Below are positions 37,301-50,156 of a stretch of 64,000 nucleotides of DNA, in pieces; position 1 is the stretch's first letter, and each line of letters opens with the position of its first letter. The position numbers were made by a program, and so were the translations under genes. Below the pieces are notes generated by a model. That model worked only from the letters and a program-made list of their open reading frames with translations. It was not told the origin of the DNA and searched no databases. The stretch is from Liolophura sinensis (lineage: Eukaryota; Mollusca; Polyplacophora; Chitonida; Chitonidae), in contig NC_088301.1 in NCBI RefSeq assembly GCF_032854445.1, forward strand, positions 19,339,808-19,403,807, given 5' to 3'.

Positions 37301-40271
37301 GTCTCATTTAGGGGCCAAGTTAGTCAAGGAGCCTTTGACCTTGCCTACTGTGTCTACAGTCAACAAGACCCAAAGCATGCAATCGAACCAAGAAGTGTGT
37401 GTTTGCTTTTGCTGAAGTCCGTGTTGTGTTTAAGGGGAAAGTGGTTGAATTAGGACAAGCGTCTGGTCGTTCCACTGCTTTTGTCTAGATCACATCTTGC
37501 AGTTTGTCCTAAACCTCCACCCTCCCTATTTACAGCAGGACAGTCGCGGGTGATGAGACGACCTAATGGGCAGGAGTCAGTAGGGGGATTTCGGATAAAC
37601 CCTTAGCAAAGCCGCTCCACGAACATGCTTCCAGCTAAACAGATGAGCGAGTCATTAGAGACAAAAAACAAGCGCCGGACCCTCGCCGCGACCCCGGCCA
37701 TTGTCTCAGAATTCTCTCAACGACAAGACATCGTCTAATTCCGCTCCGTAACTGGGATAATGTGTGTCACAGGGCCCCCTAGATATTGACAGAGCAGCGT
37801 CATAATAGGCAGTCATTTTGACGGGATGACACTGCCTCCGAAACACATCCCCTCAAGTCTGCTGCAATAAAGAGGCGCATATGTTGCCAACCTCTTAGCC
37901 CTACCCACTCTAGCCACGTTCTATTACATTAGATGTCAATACCAACTAAGAAAGACATCATACGCTCTCATAGCACCACGTACAGCATCGTATTACTGGA
38001 ATCGCACAATACCGATGTTGTGATATGAAATCTGCTTAGTACAATAAAACATCGCCATATCTTTTAAAAAAATAAGTATGTTACCGTTAGTATGTATATA
38101 TAAGTAAACACACATCAAAATCGCTGTACGTGTATATATCGGCTGAGGTCAACTGGCTTGATTCTTATGCGATTTTGTTTTCTATCCCCGCCAAACAACC
38201 AATACATGATAAATGCATTACGCATACAACATGAAACAGCACTAAACGTTGGGACCAAATAACATCTGTAAACATATACATATATATCTACATACAAGTG
38301 TGGAAAGCCCACAGAAAGCATTAAATAAAGGATTGCATTTAAGCATACCAAATTCGTATATGATTTACCAAGGCATCAGCTTGTTGGGAGCCATGCATTT
38401 CGACGGAGTAAGAAATGATAACACTTAAAGAGTAATTGAGAGACATAAGTTAAGTAGCACTTACCCATTACAAAGTAAACAGTGTCCAGCAGAACCAGGG
38501 CTATCGGCCATCTACTCCTGGCGTATTCCATATTTACTTGGCACTGAATTAGACAAACTTAGATATCGTTGAGACGAGGTGGCCACCTTTTACATGTCAG
38601 TAACGGGCATTCTGTCACCTTTGCTTGCGAACAGGACCGGCTAATTCAATAGGGCCGATTACAAGCGGATTTCTGTTGAGACTGAAAGGCCTGTCTGATA
38701 AGGTTGACAATGCGCGAGGCCTGGAGAATGGCGATGTGTGCCCCTGAACAGTGCTGGGGAGCCTAGACACTACAGAGCCGGGCCGAGAAAGGCCGAGTTG
38801 TAAACCACCGAGACTGAAGGGGGGACCGAGAAACAAAACCTCCCACTGACCCTGCTCGACAACAGCTTATATATCAGCTACCGGTAGAAAGTCGGTAAAA
38901 CAGGAACGCTGAAACACACTGGTTTAAAAATCTCTCTTCGCTTGTCCGCTGTTATTAGCGTCAGGCTCCGGCGAACAATCCCGTGTAATGCTCGCGGCAC
39001 GGTGACATGCGAGCCACTGGCTTACCGTTCAATAATGAACAGATAGCCGGGAATAAGCTCGCTAGCGCTGGAGTAGTGAGAGCGGGGAAGTCGTCCGACA
39101 CTGCGCGCCGATTGGCGGAGAACAGCCAGACCCATTCGGCATAAGCTCCCAGATCCTCGCTGTCAATACAACCCCAGCAGTCATAAGTTATGAATCACGC
39201 GGAGCGGCAGGAGCTTGGGAAGACTTGGCCCCCCATTGGAGAGGGGGTTGTTCGAGTGGGAAGAACGTAAGATAAACCGCGCGCACTACCACTCTACTAC
39301 ACACGTGAAAGGAGAGAAATACGACCTGCGCTATTGCGTTCGCGTGAAATACGTTGACGGGCGATGTCCATCCGGTGACAAATGTAGACAGACATCTTCC
39401 CCCAAAAGGACGTCCTTCAAAAGCGAATGTTTAGGAATGAAAAAAAAACGGTCGCTGTGAGATGACACGGTAGTAGCTAGGTCCTCTTTCCTTTACACCG
39501 CTCCTTAATTGAAAAGTGAAAGACGATGTCCAGCGTCCATTGTTCTCGGTCGCGCACTGATATCAGATGACGTAATGGAGGTGGACAACGGCGGGATTTG
39601 TCCGACACGACTGAATGACAGGAATCCGATGTAATTGTCCCTCTCAATCAACACTGGCTAATAAACTAAAGTCAGGCAAGACTGATGTCGTCTGACCTAG
39701 CCTATTTCACCGAGGAATCGCGGGTTTGAAGAGAGATGACACCAGTGGAGATGTCTTGGGCCCTGGTCTGGACTGAGCCTTTGTTGCTAAACCTTCGGGC
39801 CATTCAACCCTTTTCTGTCTCACACGGCTAAGACTTGCTCTTTGTGTCTGCAAATCTGACGGATTTCTTTCTCGATCAAATAAGATCTGCGCTTAATAAC
39901 TGCGACAATCACACTGATACGCTCCCCTTCTCTCGCCGCTATGATTTATGATTCGCTGCCTTTTTTATTGCTTTATTTATTTTCGCTGGTTCTTTGTTGT
40001 ATGATTGACATTACGGGAATTACTGTCATCTCATACACCTACAGTCTGCAAGACCACAACAATTGGTTTGACTAAGATCCAAAAATTCACATCATTTATT
40101 ACGCGTATATGACAAGTTCTTTTTGGAGTTTTTATTGATTTATATATCGGTTTACATTTTTGGTTGACTTATACTGTCACGACACATATCTATGTGTACG
40201 ATGATCAAGCGCAATAATGGCTTGGGTTGTCGTCTGAGTCCAGTGTAGCCGCGTGAACTCAAAACTTAATC
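34368..40271. other. unique stretch, transposon-poor, no gene seen
   Basis: The right part of the transposon-poor interval. A purine-rich tract with GAGAG repeats lies at 34692-34757. The 15-mer TAATTAACAATCTGG at 34522-34536 also occurs at 4949-4963, in both places shortly before CACCGGTG or ACCGGTG. Frames reach about 99 codons (35855-36154) without a domain. The part from about 38.6 to 39.5 kb looks richer in G+C and CpG than its surroundings; its best frame (39215-39460) is 81 codons and unrecognised. Confidence 0.5.
34692..34757 (+). repeat. polypurine tract
   Basis: About 65 bases that are almost all A and G, with a GAGAGAGAGAGG core. Such tracts can form triplex DNA. No other function is suggested by the sequence. 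Confidence 0.7.
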
Positions 40272-40484
40272 TTTTAAGTTTAATAGAAAGTTTGTTGTCT
40301 GAATGATGTAAGAATGTATTGTGCTATTGCAGCAGATCGTTCTGTTAAATATAACACACATATTCTATTAATTCTACATAAAGATTATATTGGACTAAGA
40401 TATCATATTGAATATGACAGAATATTTTGTGATAATAACAGAATACAGTCCAGCATCACTCAGACAACAGACTTTCTGTTAAAT
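40272..40484 (+). mobile_element. complete MITE with terminal inverted repeats
   Basis: A 213-bp non-coding element. The left end (TAGAAAGTTTGTTGTCTGAA) is matched in reverse complement by the right end (CAGACAACAGACTTTCTG). The inverted match extends inward as TGATGTAAGAATG against CAGCATCACT, giving imperfect inverted repeats of about 40 bp. The centre holds CTGTTAAATATAAC, a near copy of the ends. Such elements are moved in trans by a DNA-transposase. There is no open frame, and the superfamily cannot be assigned because no clean target-site duplication is visible. Confidence 0.8.
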
Positions 40485-40960
40485 TGATAGGTTAATTTTT
40501 GGAGTATATAGTCATAATAAGTCTAAATTAAATACCTAATCGGTTATCGTTCATTAAATAGTCAAGCTGTTTCGTTCTTATATTGGCCTTCAAAGTATTT
40601 ATTTATTTATCTCACTGGGCTTCAACAACGTGTACAATCTAACCAAGTGCGCCATCCTCAGTCGTGGGGATATTTTAAGCACGCAGTTTAAGCATGCTCA
40701 CAATGCATGATCAATGCTCCAGAGCATAAATGAAAGCCTATTCATAAAATCATCATCATCGTGATTTTAACGACTTTTAAAAAAACCTGCGGACGTAGCT
40801 GTAAGCCATTTTCACTCATTCACCCAATCAAATCCCCGGCATATATACAAACGTACACGAATGAATATAATATTTGATATCAGTATATATAGGTATACAT
40901 TTACCAATAAAGGCATTCGTATTTTACCATTTCTGTATTTTTTGATGTCTCTATCCGAGC
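40485..40960. other. unique non-coding stretch
   Basis: AT-rich, with a TATTTATTTATTTAT tract near 40599 that looks like a reversed SINE tail but has no SINE body beside it. No gene. Confidence 0.5.
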
Positions 40961-41092
40961 GCAGAAACCTGCGTGTGGTCTTGGATTTCCTCCGAGCTCC
41001 GCCCGGTTTCCTCTCACCATAATACATGCCGCTCTCGTATAAGGGAAATATTCTTGAGTAGGGCGTAAAACATCAAACAAATAAATAAATGA
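40961..41092 (+). mobile_element. SINE, body plus 3' end
   Basis: Starts near AGAAACCTGCG and runs through TGGTCTTGGATTTCCTCCG, CGCCCGGTTTCCTCTCACC and TTCTTGAGTAGGGCGTAAAA. It ends CAAACAAATAAATAAATG. The 5' head is absent. The tail keeps perfect AAAT units, so the copy is moderately young. Confidence 0.85.
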
Positions 41093-44000
41093 AGTATCCG
41101 AGCCACTTAGTGATGCCATCTTTACAGTTGAACGTTTTTACACACTGCTATATAACTGGCCAGAAGCCTTCCTGTCTGTATGCTTTATACTTGTTCATGC
41201 CTAAATACAGTTATTGCACATTGTTTCCCACGGAGCCTCGGTCATGCGGACTAATATCATTCAGCCGAGCATGTCTGTAATGATTTTGATGTGGGAAAAC
41301 GAAGGCCGATATGGTGGTTTGGATTAATCAAGGCCACCTCGGCGATTATGGAGTTAAAATCCCAAACAAGTCCGTGCAGGTAAAAGGCGTGAAATATTAC
41401 CGGCTAGTGAATGCTCGGGTCATCGATCGAGTGAATTGAACAGCTAGTCTGGCCAGTGAGAAAGGATTAGTAAATAAGTCTCTTGGTCCGGATTATTGAT
41501 TAAGGTAATCCCATTATGTGTAGAATGTGAGAATACACGCGGCACAAGTTGGGCAACGTACGAGAATATATATATAGTGCTAACTGGGCAATGGGCCAAG
41601 ACTTGCAAGCTGTTATGTAAGTTATTGGCGTATGCTGCTCGTCAGTTGGCAATAAATACCGAAATTTGTAATAAGCTGTGTAAAACTCTGACGACACAAC
41701 AGCCTGACTTTCTGGCTACATGACTGACTGACTAGCCAAAGCACACACAATTTAGATGGCAAAACGCATACAGATATGTACGTAAACATCACCTACAGGT
41801 GCATAAAATGTCAAATAAAGAGCCTCTATAAAACTCTGGAGCTTTGGGAAAACTTTAGTGCTCTTGTCATTATATTGCAATGTATGCATGTACTGTTCTC
41901 AACTCTGACGCCACGCGAAGTCAAACAACCAGTCCGTCTACTTTAAGGAAACAAGATCCAGTCTCTGTTGCACCCTTTGAAATCTACTCTCATTTTCACG
42001 TAAAACATTATTCCTGTCTAACCCCACCCCAGTGCCCATAATTTCCCAAAACACTCATGGAAAAAAAGAGGGTGGTGTGTTTACCAGACTCATGCTTGAC
42101 GTGCCATCTGTTGGTCTCTGCATGGAGTAAGAGACGGCCACTTTGTACCCGCTGCGCAATCCTCTGCCAGTCATATATATATACATCTCCATCCAGGGGG
42201 AGTCGAAGGAATTACACCGCGGGAAGCAAGAACGTTTGGAAAATGTTCTCCGGGGCTAATGTTGGATAATATAATTACAAAGCTTACAAATTATAAAAAA
42301 GCAGACGCCCCCCCCCCCTCCCAAGGCTTTCCATTTCAGTATAATAGAAGGTGATTTTGATCACCTTACTGGAAGGAAGTCAGATGGCGCGGCAGGAGCG
42401 GGGGTGGCGGTCTGTTGGGGCAGGTATGCAAGTTTTCAACATATCCTGTACGTCTGCTTGCTTTAGTCATAACTGTTTCATGTGCTGAAGAAAGATTAAA
42501 GTAAATGTTCAAATTTATTGTGAGATGACTCATATACCAGATTTATTTTTTTCGGTACCGAATACATATACACTGGGATATTGCTTAATTCCGTTTTACC
42601 GTAAATAAGACAGCTATAGCGATTAATAGTGCGAAAATAGTTTACAAGCGCTTACAGCCAAGATACTTCATGGATTATGCTGTTTTGTATAATTCATTAT
42701 AAAATGAATAAATAACTCATCGTCGAGATTCGTTTAACCTTTTCACCCATATCAGCTCAAATATATCAAACTTACATGAAGCTAAATGAGAAAAACAATG
42801 ATGCTGTTATAAAATAAAAAGTTCGCGCGCGTGTGATACACCGCTTAAATACATCCGTACATGTCCCGCTCCTCTGTCCGTCCGGTTGTCCGGGCTAACT
42901 GGATTGATGGAATGATGCTGTTGAAGTTGAGGTAAGGACTTCAGACAGCGAGGCGAGCCATCTGCACCGTCACCGCCCTAGAAACCTTATGATATGACAA
43001 ACGCCATCAATCACATTCCCCAAGAATCGGGAGCAAGCCCTGATGCTGGATTGGATGAGCTCGCCAGTCATCGGGAGTGGTTAAAGACACAATGAAACAG
43101 TAGAAGCCTTTCGACGTCGAAGTAAAAAGAAATTGTGGGAACAATGTATTCTGCTGTAATTCATCAGAAGGATCTCGGTAATTTTAAACAGCCGTTCAGG
43201 AAGCCATACTCGTTGAAACACGTAGTGTTTTGGCGGATCCGGTATAGATTTATGTAATTGTGGAGAGAGTGATATTTTTTGGCTACAATTTACAATGCTC
43301 GTATTACAACTGGATTAGCCGAAAGGCACTATTACAATAACTGTTAACTGTTTCTCGAGGTATATACGCTTGTTTATGGCTTGTCTTTGTGCGCAACTCC
43401 TTTTCCAATTTTACTTTCCCCATTCTTTACGTATACCTTCTCCTACCCAGTAATTTTTCTTACACGGAATTGCCTGTTGTTGCAAGGGAAGTTCTAAACG
43501 GTATGGCCTGCTGACAGGACCTCTCAACTGCAGCACACCAGTTCCACCAACTGTTTACACTAGCTCTGTGCGGCAGTGAACCTCCGCCAATCCATCTCAC
43601 TCTGCGCAACCGGTATCCGTGTCCCGAGGCTTGCGCAATGCACAGCATCCGCTCTTATTTACTTATACATATACCATTTCAGTTCGTCTCACAACCATGG
43701 ACATCACCCATTCGGAAAACAGAATTATAGTGCGAAATCCCATTAACGTAGAAAGGCCCCGTCCCATGTGACATAAAGGAATTACTTCGCAAAAGTAGAT
43801 CTCGTTAAAACTCTGTCAATACACCAACAAAAGTAAACAGGTTAAAATGTGATCCGAGTAAGTCTGTATTGAAAGTTGTTTTGCACACAGGCGTCACAGT
43901 AAACAACGTGCGCTTATAGAACAAGATTAGGTCGCATTTGAATAACGTTTGCAACATATTATTTCACAACGTTTCCGTTACACTATTTATAATTCGGTAA

Positions 44001-44349
44001 AATATAGGCTCTTAACAGCTATTTTGAAATGTATACTATTAACGGCTGTGTGAAATTTGTGCTGTTCACGTTCCAGCTTACATACATTACAGTAACAGCC
44101 CTTGGAGCCAAACACCGCGCATGTCCGTATTACACGTTCAGTACACGTACAGACGTGCATAGCGTTTGTGCTGTTTGTAATAAATAAGGCATTATATTAT
44201 ATAGTTATATTAAAAGAGATAAAGCCTTGGTGCTAAAAATGAGTCCCATGTTTTTCGCATCAAAAAGATAGGAAGGTTTTACAATAATTTATGCAAATGT
44301 ATGTGCCTCGAGAAACGCTCGGGTCTTACAGTTTTTATTTCTCACAATA
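41093..44349. other. unique non-coding stretch, no gene seen
   Basis: No recognisable gene. An 11-C run lies at 42308-42318 and a short TA tract at 42174-42183. Frames are at most 75 codons. Confidence 0.5.
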
Positions 44350-44371
44350 TTTTGAATAACCACCATGAAAT

Positions 44372-44655
44372 CAAATAGTGGGCAATGGTTCCCATGATAC
44401 GACTAGCAATTACATGAGTCCAGATAGTGTGCAACGCTTCCAGTACTTGAATGCTCAATATGAGTTCAGATGGTGTGTAATGGTCCCAGTAATGTGAATA
44501 CTCAGCATGGGCTCAGACAGTGTGCAAAGGTTCCAATAATTTGAATAGGCCCACGTTTTACCGTTTCAGATAGTGTGTAATGGTTCTTGTAACGTGAATA
44601 TTCAGCAAGAGTTCAGACAATGTGCAAAGGTTTCAATAGTTTGAATACGACTTGT
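44372..44655 (+). repeat. 47-bp tandem array with alternating unit types
   Basis: About six degenerate copies. The anchor (CAGATAGTGTG and variants) starts at 44421, 44467, 44514, 44567 and 44614, with a weaker first copy at about 44373, giving spacings of 46-53. Copies alternate between a GTGTAATGGT type and a GTGCAAAGGT type, so the real period is a dimer of about 94 bp. Each copy also holds a GTGAATA or TTGAATA block. The copies are well diverged, so the array is old. Confidence 0.8.
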
Positions 44656-44794
44656 ATTAATATTGGTGTAATACTGAAAAACACGCCCATTTCTGAACGC
44701 ACGACAATGAAATCACAGTAGCGGGTTTCAGAGGTTTCGATTTCACAGTATATAGGCTAGAGACAACCGAATGACAAAAAGGCTAGACACAAAT

Positions 44795-44912
44795 CACCTC
44801 ATGCCGAGCAATTTGCGGATGGTCGTGGGTTTCCCTTGGACTCTGCCCAGTTTCCTCTCACCATAATTCTGGCCGGCGTCGTATAAATGAAATATTCTTG
44901 AGTTCGGCAAAT
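44795..44912 (+). mobile_element. SINE body, 3' tail lost
   Basis: Contains GCGGATGGTCGTGGGTTTCC, then CTCTGCCCAGTTTCCTCTC, then the CGTCGTATAAATGAAATATT module. It stops at GAGTTCGGC without the usual AAATAAA tail. Either the tail was deleted or the copy was interrupted. Confidence 0.8.
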
Positions 44913-46243
44913 CTGTAGTTTAAAGCCCTTTTTACGCCCAAAGAAGAAAGTTGAGAATTTTTTGTGTACTTTGATACGTCGTGTTGCCTCATACACTCCG
45001 TATTAAAAAATGAAAACCAAGCGTTTCGCGTATCCTTCAAGATCAGAATGTGTAAGGAATGCACATCTAGGTGTCTGTGCTGAGTATACTCAGTATTGAT
45101 TTTACAAACTTGTAGACAGCTCTTTTTTTTTGCGAACTAACGCGAAGACCAATAGAACCTAAATCAGAGAAAGAAGAAAAAAAAAACGTAACCCAAATTA
45201 ACGTATAAAACGTCGGGTGACCAAAGTGCAATAGTGCAGCTCAGACAATACATCAAATTAGCTTTTGTCAAATTTGCCGAAGTAAACCCATCTGATGAAT
45301 CCTTGTTGATGGCAAATATCTGCGGTTCCCCCTCCTTCGAGCTCAGAACAGTTTGATAGATGTGTCAGCCAAACTAATTGACCCCTAATTTCACGCCTTG
45401 ACTCCAGTGTCACTGTGGGATTAACTAGTATGCCGGGGCCTAACGCATCACATCTACACACGTACGTATCAGCCATATTAGGGCTTCACGTCCTGAGGCA
45501 AGCGCGCGGCTTCAACGCGCCACAACAAAGCCGGCAGAGTACTGATACGTGTAAAATACCGCACCATAAACAAGGCATGATAGCGGACGGCGGAAGGACC
45601 CAGCCGCATGGCTTTCTCCCCGACCCTGCCGATCCCCTCTCTCTCAGGCAGCCAGGCCTAAAAGGCTCATCCATCACACGGCAAATTACTCTTTGAAAAT
45701 TTGTAGGTTTTCTGTTACACGCCGTCCAGGGTGTTGTTTTTCAGACCGCTGGATTACACGGTTTGTTCAGAGCAGCATGGTATGTCCGATCGAATGGCGG
45801 TTTCTATCTGATACAAAATGCCCTTATTTTCGGTATCCCATCGTCGTTTACCCGTCGCCGATCTCTTTCGCCTGCCAAGTTCCAGTGGATGAGTTATAAA
45901 TATTGATGTTTCCCCGGTTACCCCAGACTATCTTTGGCAATTTGTCTATTTCAGTATACGGCCGCTACTAAGAGAAGTGATGTCGTGCTTTTTTCATTAT
46001 AGATATATCTAGACTTATTGTGGCGGTTGGTCAAATACCCATTTGTTTAAAACTTCAAATCGACGTTTATACACGCGCCTGTCGTGTTTGGAAAAAATCG
46101 ATAGGATTCTGTGAAACGTAAAAAAAAAATAATCTCAGCCTATCAGTATCAATGGTGGAATTCATATGTATACACCTGCAAGCAAATTCATCAAATGACT
46201 GAGACTCTGATTGAAGGAATGGCTGGTTAGTGTCATGATAACG
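44913..46243. other. unique non-coding stretch
   Basis: No gene recognised. A T-run near 45123 and an A-run near 45177 lie about 55 bases apart. Two overlapping frames of 93 and 72 codons on opposite strands around 45.4 kb show no domain. Confidence 0.5.
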
Positions 46244-46376
46244 GCGATGCCTATACTGGCGATGCCTATACTTGTCTACAAGGGAGGTGCCTATAATCGC
46301 GATGCCTATACTCGCGATACCTACACTCGCGATGCCTATACTCGCCTATAGCGGCGATGCCTATACCTTCCTATAT
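46244..46376 (+). repeat. 15-bp minisatellite (GCGATGCCTATACTC)
   Basis: Seven to eight partial or complete copies of GCGATGCCTATACTC and close variants. Two short interruptions (GTCTACAAGGGAG and GCCTATAGCG) split the array. The middle copies are nearly identical, suggesting recent slippage. It has no link to any gene seen here. Confidence 0.9.
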
Positions 46377-48609
46377 AGGACAGTGTATAATTCGCGAAGT
46401 GGCGAATCTTTTCCAAAATTACAGTGAACTGGTTAACCTGTAATAACCTATTTAGACTGTTTGAACACATTTTTGTTTTAAACGACAAATTGTGTTATTC
46501 ATGGCATGTATTTAAATTAAAAACTCAATCCATGCATATAAATTTAATCTGGGAACAGACCTTTCCGGCTCTAATATAGAACTTTACACATCATTTGTAT
46601 TATGCAGTTGGATATGTAAAATTCTATCACAAACTATACAGGTATGTCGTAAGTTTGTAGTGAACCTGTCCAACATCTCTAGTCAAGTATATATAGAGCT
46701 AATATCGGTATATCGTATTGTGTATGCAGTGGCATACACTACAGAGATCGTAATATGTATGTAATATGTTTTGTACACATGGCAAAACAGAGAGACGTGA
46801 CATTGTGCAAAATGAGAGCCAGTATACACGCATATATAAATTATAGAAATACCTTGTTGCGATTTCTACATACCTGTGATATAATGCGACAGGTGTTAAC
46901 TGTATCTGAGAAAAAGATTAGCTTGTAACTTTCTTAAATATAAACGTAAAATTTGTCACATATTCTGTTAACCTGTTGTAATTTAATTTTAAAGTTTCTT
47001 GTGTACAGTTTAAGTAAGACTATAATACATATATGCTCAGCCAGAATTCAAAACCAGATGCTGGTTTAATAATTATTGTATATAATGGACCTTCCCTTAT
47101 ACTGGCGAAAAATGCCAGCCCTAAACATAACAGTGCAGTATCAGCGAGTTCATTCTTGTAAAGGCCTACACTTTTTTTCTACTTCTTTTTTTCTCACCTT
47201 TTCTGTTTGTTTTCTGCAAGAAGTGCGAAACGCACACTCAAGTATGTAAAATATAGTCCCTGATTGATCGAAAAAATGTAATCATGAACCCTCTAGGAAA
47301 AGCAGATGGTTCATCTTCTGTAAAATAATCTTGAAAATGTTCATTTATACTTTGTGGATTTGCTTTCCCAGTGGGAGATGGATCAAACGATCAGGCCTTT
47401 GCTAGTTCAGTCATCTCTTTGTTATCGTCGACAGCTAGCCTCAGGCCAGTTGCTGGAGTCCCCGGCCTATCCTCAGAACAGCGGTTCAGCTTTTAGATGC
47501 CCTTGGGCACCAGACCGCCAGTCTGCAGTACCATGGTGGTGACATGGGTTAGGGTTTTTTCCGTATGAGATGAAAACTAAATGATTGAATATTGCAATAA
47601 ACGATATGGATGCTGTTACACAGGGGATTTATTGATTCAAATGAGGAGATATGCCTCCCTCATTAACGTAAAATTTATATAACTCCCTAGACTGTTGACA
47701 TGAACATGGGCCAACTGCGGCCGAATTTAGAGGTAAGTCCTGGTAGACAATAGTTGATGTAGGCGAAGCACGCAAATGTCAGACAGATTGTGAATTCAAC
47801 AGGGTCTATTCACGAGAACTCATCCAGTTTTTACCTAGCTTTCCTGCTTTCCTTTCTTTTGAAGTGCTACTAGCCCAGGGGCAAAATCCCCTCCGCGCAG
47901 ACGCACACAGCTTCTCTCGCTGTTTTCCCGTTCAGACAGTATATCATGTAGCCATCACCGCTGGGGAAATGGCGCCACAAGTCCTCCGTGTCCAACAGTT
48001 TGTTGTCCATCTCCTGTTGACGCACACCCTGGCGCGCGCAGGTAAAATTCCGAGATGACTAAGCTGCCTTAACAAACAGACTTGACAATCCTCACGCGAC
48101 ACTCTGCACGTGATTAATGATCTGTTGGCGCGCACGCTCCTTACTCAATCCGTTAACCCGCTGCTGTGATTAAAGGCCTACCTTATTAGCGAGGCGGGGG
48201 GCAACGACAACAACGGTGATATAGCCTGGTTCTATATTACAAGTCCTTTTCTTCTGACCAGGCGCCCGGTAACTACACACGAGGCTATACCTTCTCAAGC
48301 TCCCTTGACTACCTGCTCTTTCATATGAAAGTCCAATATATTCATTATTTACCTGGTCCCCCACTTTCAAAGGTAAATAGGAATAGCAACTATTATGACA
48401 CGCACTGATGTTACTGTCGGAGTCTGAAAAACTAAGACGCTTGCAGCGTTAACCTATACAATTCAGCCGATGAACTGAATAAAGGTTTTGATGTGTGCAT
48501 TCCCGTTCCGAGTTTTGAGCATCCAACTGCCATAGGCAATAGCGGTATCTGATGATCTTTACATGGTGCAGCAGCTTTCCAACTGTATTGCTCTGCAAAA
48601 AAAATAATC
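46377..48609. other. AT-rich non-coding stretch, no gene seen
   Basis: Very AT-rich between about 46.4 and 47.1 kb. TGGTTAACCTGTAATAA near 46431 and TGTTAACCTGTTGTAATT near 46967 are similar in the same direction, so they may be ends or subrepeats of an unrecognised element. Frames are at most 66 codons. Confidence 0.45.
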
Positions 48610-48837
48610 TGTTAAATTTAACAGAAAGTCTGTTGTCTACATGAAGCTAGAATGTATTCTCTTCTGGCACGCAGCAGAATAATCTGTTATTGCAGATGAT
48701 TACTGTTATATAGAGCACACGTGTTCTATTCATAAAGATATATACTAACAGGATATGACATTGAATATGACACAGTAATACGTTGTAATAACAGAATGTA
48801 TTATCAATCAACGGGCTTTCTGTTAAAAATGAAAAGA
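48610..48837 (+). mobile_element. complete MITE, same family as 40.3 kb
   Basis: The left end begins with the palindrome TGTTAAATTTAACA followed by GAAAGTCTGTTGTCTACATG. The right end is CGGGCTTTCTGTTAA. Internal blocks match the 40-kb copy: CTAGAATGTATTCT, then CATAAAGATATATACTAA, then GATATGACATTGAATATGAC, then TAATAACAGAAT. Length is about 228 bp against 213 bp. It is non-coding; the 106-codon minus-strand frame across it is incidental. Confidence 0.82.
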
Positions 48838-50156
48838 TTTTTTCGTCGTGGGCTGTTAACTGTGCCGTTTTTTCTGAAAACAAATAAAACCTTAAACATT
48901 GTGCCGTAAACAGGAGCATCAATAAATGAACAACGTTTATTAACGGTTGATTTTTGATGGCCATCATCGGATGTTGTTAACGCTGTGATCCATGACGGTT
49001 AAATCGACATGAGTTCACGTTCACATGGAACACGAAAACATTGAAACCACTAATCAAGTATACCATCAATATTAACCGCATGGTAAGATCAGTTAAGAAC
49101 TTCAGATACTATTTTAATCCGTTATTACCGGATGGGCACTTTCCAGATTTTGAGAATTTATACAACGTCGTATAAACAAACTGGCGTCCTGTTGACGTGA
49201 CAGATGCCACATAAAGTACTAGTTTGCGTATGTATTTAGCAGTAATATAACATCTATATTCACAGGAATCTGAATGTGTACCAATCTCCCCACCATGCAT
49301 ATAAGCCTCTGTTGGGACGATGAAGCCCTTTGTTGGCTAAATATCACCAGGGGTCTTCAAACGCAATTCGCCTAATGGGCGGCCACGGATGAGATACATC
49401 ATCGCTGCACTTTGTACTGCGGCGACGTACCTTGTTATACGACATGAGAAGTCCATAAAACATAGGCCCCTCATATACATCCCTTTCCGCGCCATGAAAT
49501 ATTGAAGAAGTTAGACGGACAAGTTTCCTTTCATCTTGAGCAAGATCTCAGAAGACTACTAGATTCACTGTGATGACTGCCTCGGTATAGCAGGATACAA
49601 TGTAGAGGTATAAGCTGAACGACGACTGGCTGATCAGACATAATCACGCTTTACACAACGGATATTTGTCTATTTCTGCGGCCGTCAATTATAGATGAGG
49701 ATTTTTTGTCGTTCTTTTACGATCTGTCTATTTGACGTGATGTATAAGACTGGTCAGATCAGGCTAAGAGGACAGTGTTCGAGAAACGCCCATTGAATCA
49801 TCGCACTGACACGGTTTGGCTATAATGTGGTTGCAAGATCGAATACAACAAGGGTTAAATTTGTCAAGCCCTGACATAACAGGACACAAATTGAGATCGG
49901 ATCGTGATCCACTTTAAAGGACACACGAGATGCAGGTTCAATCACGGGATTTGTAGATTTTCGCCGCTCTCTCTGTTGAAAAGCCTTGGTGACACTAGGC
50001 CACCGGCGACGCCCGTGCCACGATTTGCAATGTTTGGTGTTCGGTGAGGACCATTTGGACATGGTATAGCCCATAATACACTTGGAAAAGTTCGCCAGTA
50101 AGTTGCCTTAAAGCAGTGCTTTATCCCAGGCAGTGCGGTTTCTTACACTCATAAAA
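48838..50156. other. unique non-coding stretch
   Basis: No gene or repeat recognised. Frames reach 84 codons (49820-50074, minus) without a domain. Confidence 0.5.

Noticed and set aside
40599-40613. TATTTATTTATTTAT tract as a reversed SINE tail
   Set aside because: The sequence to its right does not match the SINE 3' module in either direction.
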